This document shows positions 28,999 through 36,991 of a DNA stretch of 64,000 bases, in pieces (within the stretch, counting starts at the first letter, position 1; the number at the start of each line of letters is the position of its first letter). The notes below the pieces were generated by a model. The model saw only the letters and a program-made list of their open reading frames with translations, did no database searches and was not told where the DNA came from. The translations under genes were made by a program, and so were the position numbers. Origin of the DNA: Chloroflexota bacterium (GTDB lineage: Bacteria > Chloroflexota > Anaerolineae > Aggregatilineales > Phototrophicaceae); NCBI GenBank assembly GCA_011523705.1, contig WTGC01000106.1:1-64000 (forward strand), in the 5' to 3' direction.

Positions 28999-30047
28999 CG
29001 CAGCATGACCTCCATCCAGGCTTGAATCCAGTCTTCGCGATTCGCTTCTATATCAGCCGGTTCCACCAAGGCTGGATTCTCAGGAATCAAAGCATGCTCG
29101 GCGAACACCGGCGGCAGCATGATATCCTCCCGCACCGGGAAGACAAACATATTGAGCGGCAACTCTTCCTGGAAAGCCGGGCTCAGCATAAAATCGACGA
29201 ACTGACGAGCCGCCCCTTCGTTAGCCGCCCCAGCCAATATGCCGACGTATTCAACCTGCCGGAAGCACATATTGTCGCCGACGATTGCGCCGGTGATCGC
29301 GCCGGCAGCAGGATCTTCACTGTAGTAAACTTCCGCCGGCGGACTGCTGGCGTAGCTGACTACCATGGGTCGCGAACCCGACTCGCGGCCTGTCACCATG
29401 AACTCGCCGTAGTAGGCATCGGTCCAGCCATCGACGACAAGCAGATCGTTCTCAGCCAGATCCTGCCAGTAGTCCAGATAGTTGTAATCGCCATCGGCGC
29501 CGAATTCAGCGATGGTCGCCAGCAGAAACGCCAGCCCGGGTGAAGACGTCGCCGGGTTTTCCGCCACCAGCAATCCACGATAATCCTCTTTGGTCAAGTC
29601 GCTCAAGCTACCTGGCAGGTCGAGCTCGTTTTCTTCAAAATAGGCGATGTCATAATTGAGACAGACATCGCCAAAATCGATTGGCGTCACGCGGTAGCTA
29701 TCGTCGGGGATGAAACCCTCGCGAACAAATTCGAGCGCCGGCGATGCATAGGGCGCGAATATCTCGGCAGCCAGCGCCCGGCTCAAGAAAGTATTGTCCA
29801 CGCCGTAGAGCAGATCGCCGAGCGGATTATTCTTGCTCAAGATCGCCTGATTCACCATCTGGCCCGCGTCGCCCGAGCGCAGGATTTCGACCGATACGCC
29901 GCTGTCGGCTTCGAATGCCGCCAGCACTTCTTCGGTCATAGCGAAGCTGTCATGTGTCAAAACAACCAGCCTGTTCGCCTCTTGAGCGAAGACAGGGCAG
30001 ACAGCTACAGTGACCAGCAAAAGAGTTGAGATTGCGCGCAAAAGCAT
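28995..30047 (-). CDS. thiB: Thiamine-type ABC transporter substrate-binding protein
   Basis: Signal peptide; LVVLTHDSFAMTEEVLAAFEADSGVSVEILRSGDAG, VTPIDFGDVCLNYD; TPP riboswitch upstream. Confidence 0.88.
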   Translation of the reverse strand: MLLRAISTLLLVTVAVCPVFAQEANRLVVLTHDSFAMTEEVLAAFEADSGVSVEILRSGDAGQMVNQAILSKNNPLGDLLYGVDNTFLSRALAAEIFAPYASPALEFVREGFIPDDSYRVTPIDFGDVCLNYDIAYFEENELDLPGSLSDLTKEDYRGLLVAENPATSSPGLAFLLATIAEFGADGDYNYLDYWQDLAENDLLVVDGWTDAYYGEFMVTGRESGSRPMVVSYASSPPAEVYYSEDPAAGAITGAIVGDNMCFRQVEYVGILAGAANEGAARQFVDFMLSPAFQEELPLNMFVFPVREDIMLPPVFAEHALIPENPALVEPADIEANREDWIQAWMEVMLR

Positions 30048-30163
30048 AACCAGCTCCTATCGTCTTATTTGGACAGACGACCATCATGACGCATCCGCGA
30101 GAAGGACGCGCCATGACTTTACACTTGCCTGAGACTGAAGAAGCTGGATTCCGCTTAAGCAGA

Positions 30164-30197
30164 AGCCACCCCTGTCGGGGTGTGTACAGGGGTGGCT
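30164..30197 (-). promoter_or_regulatory. Perfect 12-bp stem-loop between TPP aptamer and thiB (candidate expression platform)
   Basis: AGCCACCCCTGT / ACAGGGGTGGCT with CGGGGTGTGT loop; no U tract downstream. Confidence 0.6.
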
Positions 30198-30214
30198 AAA
30201 ACAAGGGTGCTGCA

Positions 30215-30305
30215 GACATCCCTACGCCAGCATTACCTGGATCAGGTTTGTGGGTCGGCATGATGACCACGCCCTCTCAGCCCGCTCGCGCGAGCTCCCC
30301 AAGTC
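30215..30305 (-). promoter_or_regulatory. TPP (THI box) riboswitch aptamer
   Basis: Minus strand: GACTTGGGGAGC...GGGCTGAGAGGGC...CCGACCCACAAACCTGATCCAGGTAATGCTGGCGTAGGGATGTC. Confidence 0.95.
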
Positions 30306-30328
30306 TCGACATATGGTCGTTGCACACC

Positions 30329-30357
30329 ATTATACTGTGCAAATACCTTCATCGCAA
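30329..30357 (-). promoter_or_regulatory. Sigma70-like promoter for riboswitch/thiBPQ
   Basis: Minus strand TTGCGA - 17 nt - TATAAT, immediately upstream of the aptamer. Confidence 0.65.
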
Positions 30358-30367
30358 CAATTTGCTT

Positions 30368-31174
30368 TCAGGACTGCAGAAGACGCGCCAAGAACTCTTC
30401 AAATCGACCGCCATGGCAGGCTTCGGTATACTCAAGAATTGTCCCGCCGGCCAAGGGGTACAGGGGATAGCAGCTGCTCGGCGCGGCGCCGCCCGGCACT
30501 GCCACCACCATATCGCAGCCGGGGCGCGGGATGATGACGCCGTCCGTCGACCGCTCCAACTGCTCAACGACGCGCTCGACCGTGGCGATGACCGTATCCG
30601 CGACATATACGAGTTCCAGGTCGATTCCCAGATTGTTGTTGATCAGCACATTACCCTGGCGATCGCCCGCCAGCCCGTGAATGACGGCTACATCGCAAGG
30701 GATCGCCGGAAAAGCCACCAACTCGTCGCCGCTGTAGGGATCAAGCACTGTCTTGACATCCGGGCGCAGCGCTGGCAAATCGGTGCCCAGCCAGGCGGTC
30801 GAAGGCAGAAAGCCGACGCCAGCGATTTGAGCGCGAATCCCCATCACGATGCTCGCTTCCGTCTCCTCGACAACCTCAAGCCGCTGCGACTGAACGAATT
30901 GCGTGAACATCGGCGCCAGGCCAAATGCCTCCAATCCGAAGTAGGCGGACCGCACTCGCTTGACAATACCAGCGCCGACCAGCAGATCCGATTCCATCCC
31001 GCCGGTGAAGCTCAGCAGAGTCAAATCCATTGGCAGCCGGCGACGCGCAAGCAGCGCTTTCACAAAACCGATCGGCCGGCGATAAAGGGTCATCCCGCCC
31101 AGCGCCAGGGTATCGCCGTTTTTCACGACCGCCGCCGCTTCTTCCAGCGGAACATAGTTGTCATTCACGCTCAA
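30368..31174 (-). CDS. CoA-transferase family I subunit A (GctA/IpdA-like)
   Basis: VPLEEAAAVVKNGDTLALGGMTLYRRPIGFVKALL; AGDRQGNVLINNNLGIDLELVYVADTVIATVE. Confidence 0.82.
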   Translation of the reverse strand: MSVNDNYVPLEEAAAVVKNGDTLALGGMTLYRRPIGFVKALLARRRLPMDLTLLSFTGGMESDLLVGAGIVKRVRSAYFGLEAFGLAPMFTQFVQSQRLEVVEETEASIVMGIRAQIAGVGFLPSTAWLGTDLPALRPDVKTVLDPYSGDELVAFPAIPCDVAVIHGLAGDRQGNVLINNNLGIDLELVYVADTVIATVERVVEQLERSTDGVIIPRPGCDMVVAVPGGAAPSSCYPLYPLAGGTILEYTEACHGGRFEEFLARLLQS

Positions 31175-31312
31175 TTGGTCCCGTTCCCAGGGTCCGTCGG
31201 GCTCATTCGTTGTGGATCAACCGCTGCGCCAGCAAGCGATGGCTGTTCCGGTACGACCCGCTATTCGCCTATACTATATCGATAGGGAGACATCTGCACC
31301 TATAGGAGTCGT

Positions 31313-32521
31313 TTGATGAAAGGCTTGCCTTCGATTCGGCGTCACTCGCGCATTGGCGGATCTTTGATAGTCATCCTGGTAGTTTTCGTCATCGGTTTCG
31401 CCGCTGGCAGCTTGTCGCAATCCCACACTGACGCGCAAGAGGGCGCGGCGCCCAATGATACCGAGCGGGCATTCGAGCCACTTTGGGATGCCGTCTCCAT
31501 CATTGAATCACGCTATGTGGACCCGGTCGACGTAGATACGCTTGTGGACGGCGCGATCAGAGGCATGGTCGATGCGCTGGGCGACGCCCATAGCGGTTAT
31601 ATTCGCCCGGACTTTTGCCCGCGCAGCCGTGACTTTTCCGGCAGATTCTCCGGCATCGGCGTGACCATCAAGACCGACGAAACAACGAACCGGATTGAAG
31701 TTGCAACTGTCATTCCCAATACGCCGGCGGAGAAAGTCGGCCTGCTGCCCGGCGATATCTTTCACGAAGTCGACGGCCAACGGGTATCGGGCTTTTCCCA
31801 AGCGGAGCTGTCGGCGATTGTCCCCGGGCCGCCTGGGACCACGGTGATAATTGTCTTTGAGCGCGGAGATGAATTCATCAGCTTCGAAATCGTGCGTGAT
31901 AGCTTTGAGTTGCCAAATGTGTCTTACGAAATTATCGGCGAGAATTTCGCCTATATTGCGATGCTGGACTTTCACGACCTCTCGCGATCGCAACTGGATG
32001 CGGCTTTGGGCGCCGTCGACATACACAATACTGGCGGGCTGATATTCGACATTCGCAATAATCCGGGCGGAACTTTGGCCAGCGCCATTGAAGTCGGCAG
32101 CGCCTTCATCGAAGACGGCGTCCTGCTGCGGCAAGTATCGCGCGAACAAAATGAGGAGGTCACCCGCGCCAGCGGCGAATACCTTGGTATCGACGTGCCG
32201 ATTGTCGTCCTGGTAGACGAAACCAGCGCGAGCGCCGCGGAAGTGATCGCCGGCGCCATGCAAGACCATGGCGTCGCCACCATCATCGGCGAGACGACCT
32301 TCGGCAAAGGCACGGTGCAGACTTTGCCCGATCTCTCAAACGGCGGCTGCCTGCGCCTCACCATACAGCGTTGGCTGACGCCTGATGGTCACTGGATCCA
32401 CAAACAGGGCATCACACCGGATATCACCGTCGAGGAGTATCGGGCTGAGCGGGTCGACGGCCGCGCTGCGGACCCGCAACTGGCGGCCGCGATTGAGTTT
32501 CTCGAATCCCAGCGCGACTAG
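31313..32521 (+). CDS. S41 family C-terminal processing peptidase
   Basis: IESRYVDPVDVDTLVDGAIRGMVDALGDAHSGY, PDZ, DETSASAAEVIAGAMQDHG, TFGKGTVQT. Confidence 0.93.
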   Translation: MMKGLPSIRRHSRIGGSLIVILVVFVIGFAAGSLSQSHTDAQEGAAPNDTERAFEPLWDAVSIIESRYVDPVDVDTLVDGAIRGMVDALGDAHSGYIRPDFCPRSRDFSGRFSGIGVTIKTDETTNRIEVATVIPNTPAEKVGLLPGDIFHEVDGQRVSGFSQAELSAIVPGPPGTTVIIVFERGDEFISFEIVRDSFELPNVSYEIIGENFAYIAMLDFHDLSRSQLDAALGAVDIHNTGGLIFDIRNNPGGTLASAIEVGSAFIEDGVLLRQVSREQNEEVTRASGEYLGIDVPIVVLVDETSASAAEVIAGAMQDHGVATIIGETTFGKGTVQTLPDLSNGGCLRLTIQRWLTPDGHWIHKQGITPDITVEEYRAERVDGRAADPQLAAAIEFLESQRD

Positions 32522-32646
32522 AAGGCGCCGTTATCGTATACCCGTTATGTGGCACTCATCTGTCAGTCGGTTCGCGCTAGGCAGAGCCCCTGTCAGGTGA
32601 TACAATTCAGGTGTTGCGTTCTTGAAGATTCGCGGGGAGCGGCGTC

Positions 32647-32874
32647 ATGGCGGTTGCCTTACAGATAACATCAATCGTTTTATCAATCGCGCTTATCATC
32701 TTGATTCTGTTGCAAGTCAAGGGTGGCGCGCTGGGCAGTCTGCTCGGCGGCGACGCTGGCGGCGGCATCGCGCGCACCCGCCGCGGACTGGAAAAGACGC
32801 TATTCCGCATCACCATCTTTCTTTCGATCGCCTTTCTTGGCATCGCCCTGTTCGCGGTGGCCACGCCGGGCTGA
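32647..32874 (+). CDS. secG: Preprotein translocase subunit SecG
   Basis: 75 aa, two TM helices, ILLQVKGGALGSLLGGDAGGGIARTRRGLEKTLFRIT. Confidence 0.9.
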   Translation: MAVALQITSIVLSIALIILILLQVKGGALGSLLGGDAGGGIARTRRGLEKTLFRITIFLSIAFLGIALFAVATPG

Positions 32875-32970
32875 GCCAAGCGGCCGTCTCACTAACGCAG
32901 AACCCAGTCGATGATTTCCGGACGCTCTGTCACCTTAACAGGGCGCTTTATTGGGTTTGAGTAACTCTAC

Positions 32971-34752
32971 ATGTTTCGCGGATTCCGCTGGCAATTGATC
33001 TTGTTGATTTTGGCAATCGTCGTGTTTATGACGAGCGCCATGTTTCGCCTCAGCCGGCAGCGCAGCCAACAGCAGCCGGAGGCGCCGACGCCCACTGCTG
33101 AATCTTCCCTTCCGGCGACGACCGAAGCGACCGCGGCGCCGCGCCCGGAAGCTGGCGCGACAGCCTCCCTGGAAACCGCCGCGGGACTCCCAACCGAGCT
33201 GCCTGCCGCGTACCGCGAAGGCTTGCTTGGTACAGTCCGCCGCTTGAATCCGCTATTCGCCCATTTGAATCCGGTCGATCGCGACATTTCCAGTCTCATC
33301 TTCGAGGGGCTTTTCGCCACCAATGAATATGGCGAGGTCGTCCCCCGGCTAGCCGAGCAGCTTGTCATATCCGCCGACGGCATCGCCTACGTCGTCAGAT
33401 TGCGCGACGACATCCGCTGGCAAGACGGCACGGCATTCAGCGCCGATGATGTCGTCTATACGATGTCGCTGTTGAGCAATCCCGAATACGCCGACGTCTC
33501 GCCGGACGGGGCCTTCTGGGCCACGGTCGAGACGCAGAAGCTCAGCGATTATCTGTTGCGCTTCCGCCTGGCGCAGCCACTGAGCAGCTTTCCCCATCTG
33601 TTGACGATCGGCATTCTGCCGGAACATGCGCTGCGCGGCACATCAGTGTCTCAGTTGGCGCAGCATCCCTTCAACCTCTCGCCGATTGGGACTGGTCCCT
33701 TTCAGCTGGTTGCCTTGCAGCTGGGCGCCGAGGAAGCCATCAGCACGGTGGAATTGGCGCGCTCGCCCGTATTCATGGAAAGACCGGAACCACAGGGAAG
33801 TTACTCGCTCGCCCGATTGAGCTTTCATATCTATCCGATGGCGGAGGCGGCGCTGGCTGCATACCGAGCTGGCGCGATCAACGCGCTCGCCAATATCGCC
33901 CCGCGCGACCAACTGCTCGCCTTGCCCGGAAGTCAAATCTACACGCAGGTCGCCCCCTCGACTGTCATGCTCATCTTCAATTGGAAGGAAACCCACTTCG
34001 TCGAGCGCCGCCTGCGACAGGCGCTGTCGCTAAGCCTGGATGCGCCCGAATTGATCGCAAGACGCCTGGGCGCGACGGTCGCCTATGCCGATAGTCCCTA
34101 CACACCCGGCTCTTCTATCTACCTGCCCCATCCCTTCTGGCATAGCCACGACATCGGGCAGGCGCGCGCGCTTTTGGAGGCGGCCGGCATCTTCCCAGCC
34201 GGCGATGGCGCAGGCGACAATGAAGCGGAATCGGGAGAGCCTGACTCAGCGGCGGCTCGCTTCAGCTTGCTGATAGAAGACAAGTTGCCACTGCGAAATC
34301 TGGCGCATGACATCGAGACTCAGTGGCGTCAGCTCGGCCTGGAACTTGAAATTGAGGCCGTCGGCGCAGACGAGTTCGCGAATCGGCTCGCAACTGGGCG
34401 CTTCGAGACGGCAATTGTCGAGCTGCCGGTCGGCGGGGATTTCGATCTGTATCGCTATTGGCATCCGACGCAATATGGCAGCGGGCAGAATTACGGCGCC
34501 GCCTCTGACCACGAAGTGGCCGAACTCATCGAGAAGTCGCGCCGCGAAATCTACGGCAACCGCCGCGCCGCTCTCTATCAGCAGCTGCAAGACGCCTTTG
34601 CCGAGGGGGCGATCGCGATTCCGCTCTATTATCCGCTTTTTACTTACGTGGTCAGCGAACAGATCGAGGGCCTTCAATTGGGTTTTCTGGCTTCGGCGGC
34701 CGATCGCTTCCGCGGGATCGGCGACTGGCGAATTTCCGCCCCCGCCAGCTAG
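32971..34752 (+). CDS. ABC transporter substrate-binding protein family 5 (OppA/DppA-like)
   Basis: LNPVDRDISSLIFEGLFATNEYGEVVPRLAEQLVISADG...VRLRDDIRWQDGTAFSADDVVYTM. Confidence 0.88.
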   Translation: MFRGFRWQLILLILAIVVFMTSAMFRLSRQRSQQQPEAPTPTAESSLPATTEATAAPRPEAGATASLETAAGLPTELPAAYREGLLGTVRRLNPLFAHLNPVDRDISSLIFEGLFATNEYGEVVPRLAEQLVISADGIAYVVRLRDDIRWQDGTAFSADDVVYTMSLLSNPEYADVSPDGAFWATVETQKLSDYLLRFRLAQPLSSFPHLLTIGILPEHALRGTSVSQLAQHPFNLSPIGTGPFQLVALQLGAEEAISTVELARSPVFMERPEPQGSYSLARLSFHIYPMAEAALAAYRAGAINALANIAPRDQLLALPGSQIYTQVAPSTVMLIFNWKETHFVERRLRQALSLSLDAPELIARRLGATVAYADSPYTPGSSIYLPHPFWHSHDIGQARALLEAAGIFPAGDGAGDNEAESGEPDSAAARFSLLIEDKLPLRNLAHDIETQWRQLGLELEIEAVGADEFANRLATGRFETAIVELPVGGDFDLYRYWHPTQYGSGQNYGAASDHEVAELIEKSRREIYGNRRAALYQQLQDAFAEGAIAIPLYYPLFTYVVSEQIEGLQLGFLASAADRFRGIGDWRISAPAS

Positions 34753-35585
34753 CCCGACGTTTCGCGCCGGAGAATCTCCCGCAGCAATGCCTTGCGCGCC
34801 GCGCCGCCCAAGGTTTCAAGTTTCCTCGTATCCAAGGGATCAATTTCATCGCGAAGCAGGCGCAGGTCCTCTTCGTCGGGGGGACTCGTCTCGTCCAGGC
34901 CATCAGCGACATCCAGCTCGAAGCCCGTCTTGCCCTGGATACGATCCAACTCGACGCCCGGGTGAATGCTGGTGAGGCGCATCCTGCCATCCGCCCAATC
35001 AAACTGACCCAGATCCGTAATCAAGTAACGCGGTCCGCCGCCGCGAATGCGTCCCGGCACATGCCCCATCCCGCTGATGAAGTCGATCTTGCGCGCAAAG
35101 GTCAGGCGCGAATGGCGCGGCACGTACAGGTAGGTATGATCATAATTCGGCGTGACATCAGGGATGCCGCCGCTGCCGGGCAAGCGCATGCGCGGCTTAT
35201 GGTAGTTCTTACCGAAGGCGATATTATTCAAGTTTCCCCGCTGATCCACTTGCGCCGGCCGGAAGAATTCCTTGGGCTGGAACTTGGGCAAGATCTCGGC
35301 GGCGCCAGCGGCGAATCCCAGGTGAATCAGGCCCTTGCCCACCCAGAGCGACTCGATATCGGAGACGCCCAGCGGACCCCAATCTTGCACCAGCGCTTGT
35401 CCGATCGCAGAGGTGAAGCGGGCGCTCGGCGCATGGCGGATTTTCCCCAATATCAGACCAGCGGCGACCAGCGGCGTGTTGATGCCTTGCGCCCAAACAT
35501 CGCCGTCCCGCACCTGCCTCGCGATGCAAACGCAGATTAGCTCGTCGATGGAGTAATCGCTTGGAAGCGGCAATGCCCTAGCCAC
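34749..35585 (-). CDS. CoA-transferase family I subunit B (GctB/IpdB-like)
   Basis: YSIDELICVCIARQVRDGDVWAQGINTPLVAAGLIL...GGIPDV...FARKIDFISGMGH...RYLITDLGQFDW. Confidence 0.78.
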   Translation of the reverse strand: MARALPLPSDYSIDELICVCIARQVRDGDVWAQGINTPLVAAGLILGKIRHAPSARFTSAIGQALVQDWGPLGVSDIESLWVGKGLIHLGFAAGAAEILPKFQPKEFFRPAQVDQRGNLNNIAFGKNYHKPRMRLPGSGGIPDVTPNYDHTYLYVPRHSRLTFARKIDFISGMGHVPGRIRGGGPRYLITDLGQFDWADGRMRLTSIHPGVELDRIQGKTGFELDVADGLDETSPPDEEDLRLLRDEIDPLDTRKLETLGGAARKALLREILRRETSG

Positions 35586-36834
35586 CGCCGTCGCCGTTCG
35601 CGCGGATCAGACGTACAAACCGACGCTTGCCCACCTGCAGCACCGCCGGCAGCATCTCCAACTTGACCGAGGCCTGCAGGCTGTCCACCTTGGCATCGTT
35701 CAGCCGGACGCCGCTCTGCTGGATCAAGCGCCGAGCCTCGCCGCGGCTGCCCACCATCTTGAGCCGCACCAGAATGTCGCGAATTTCTTCGTCGGCTTTT
35801 AACTCCGCTTCCGCGATGTCTTCCGGCACACCAGCGCCGCCGCGAAAAACTTCGTCCCAACGCGCCTGAGCCGCGTCTGCATCGGCCGGGCTATGGAAGA
35901 TCCCCACGATTTCGCGCGCCAGCCTCATTTTGGTCTCATTTGGATGCGCCGCGCCCGAGCGCAAATCCGCCTCCAGCGCCGCCACCTGCGCCGGCGTCCA
36001 GCCCAGAATCAGCTTGTAGAAAACGCCCATCGCCTTGTCCGGCAGGCTCATCACCTTGCCGAACATATCCCAGGGCTCGGATAGCAGGGGAATATGATTG
36101 CCCAGGCTCTTGGACATCTTGACTTCGCCATCGGTGCCGGGCAGGCTCTCGCCCATGATGATGGCGATCTGCGGCTTTTGACCCAAGCCGGTTTGCAATT
36201 TGCGCCCGGCGACCAGGATATTGAAGAGTTGATCCTGCCCGCCGACCTGAACATCGGCTTCCTGCGCCACCGCGTCATAAGCCTGCATCAGCGCATAAAA
36301 GAACTCATGCAGGTAGATTGCCTTTTCGTCTTCAATGCGCTTGGCGAAATTCTCCCGCGCCATGAACTGCTGCACGGTGAAGTGGCTGGCCAAGCGAATG
36401 ATGTCGGCGAAATCAAGCGGCGCCAGCCATTCATCGTTGCGGCGCACGCGCGTCCTTTCTTCATCCAGGATCTTAAAAGCTTGCTCAGCATAGGTGCGCG
36501 CATTGTCTTCCACATTCTGCATCGTCAGTTGATCGCGCGCGCTGTCCTTGTCCGACGGGTCGCCGATCAAGCTGGTGAAGGTGCCCACCAGAAATGTCAC
36601 GTCATGGCCGAAATCTTGAAACTGCCGCAGCTTGCGCATGGTGATGGTGTGGCCCAAATGCAAGTCCGACGTGCGCGGATCATAGCCGCAGTACACGCGC
36701 AGCGGACGCCCGTCTCGCTCGCATTCCTGCAAGCGCGCCCGCAGATCTTTCGCCATGTTTTCCCGCGTGTCCGGATCTCCGTAAGCCGTACCGGACATTA
36801 ACACTTCGATCTGTTCTTCGATTGTCGCCATCAC
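35578..36834 (-). CDS. tyrS: Tyrosyl-tRNA synthetase (start 36831 or 36834)
   Basis: YCGYDPRTSDLHLGHTITMRKLRQFQDFGH, KMSKSLGN, S4-like C-terminus. Confidence 0.94.
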   Translation of the reverse strand: MMATIEEQIEVLMSGTAYGDPDTRENMAKDLRARLQECERDGRPLRVYCGYDPRTSDLHLGHTITMRKLRQFQDFGHDVTFLVGTFTSLIGDPSDKDSARDQLTMQNVEDNARTYAEQAFKILDEERTRVRRNDEWLAPLDFADIIRLASHFTVQQFMARENFAKRIEDEKAIYLHEFFYALMQAYDAVAQEADVQVGGQDQLFNILVAGRKLQTGLGQKPQIAIIMGESLPGTDGEVKMSKSLGNHIPLLSEPWDMFGKVMSLPDKAMGVFYKLILGWTPAQVAALEADLRSGAAHPNETKMRLAREIVGIFHSPADADAAQARWDEVFRGGAGVPEDIAEAELKADEEIRDILVRLKMVGSRGEARRLIQQSGVRLNDAKVDSLQASVKLEMLPAVLQVGKRRFVRLIRANGDGGG

Positions 36835-36991
36835 ACATCCCTATTTGACAAGACAAGCTCCACAGCGCCAGTATACCATAGCGGCGCGCCCCTGTTCAGT
36901 GCCGCCCGCGCTCGCTATAATGCCGCCGAGAGCGGTTCAAAAGCAGATTCTACGATCACCGATTGGTCAATAGCCAGCGAAGGACGCAGCA

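Noticed and set aside
30248-31285. 345-aa plus-strand ORF
   Set aside because: Antisense to the TPP riboswitch and CoA-transferase subunit A.
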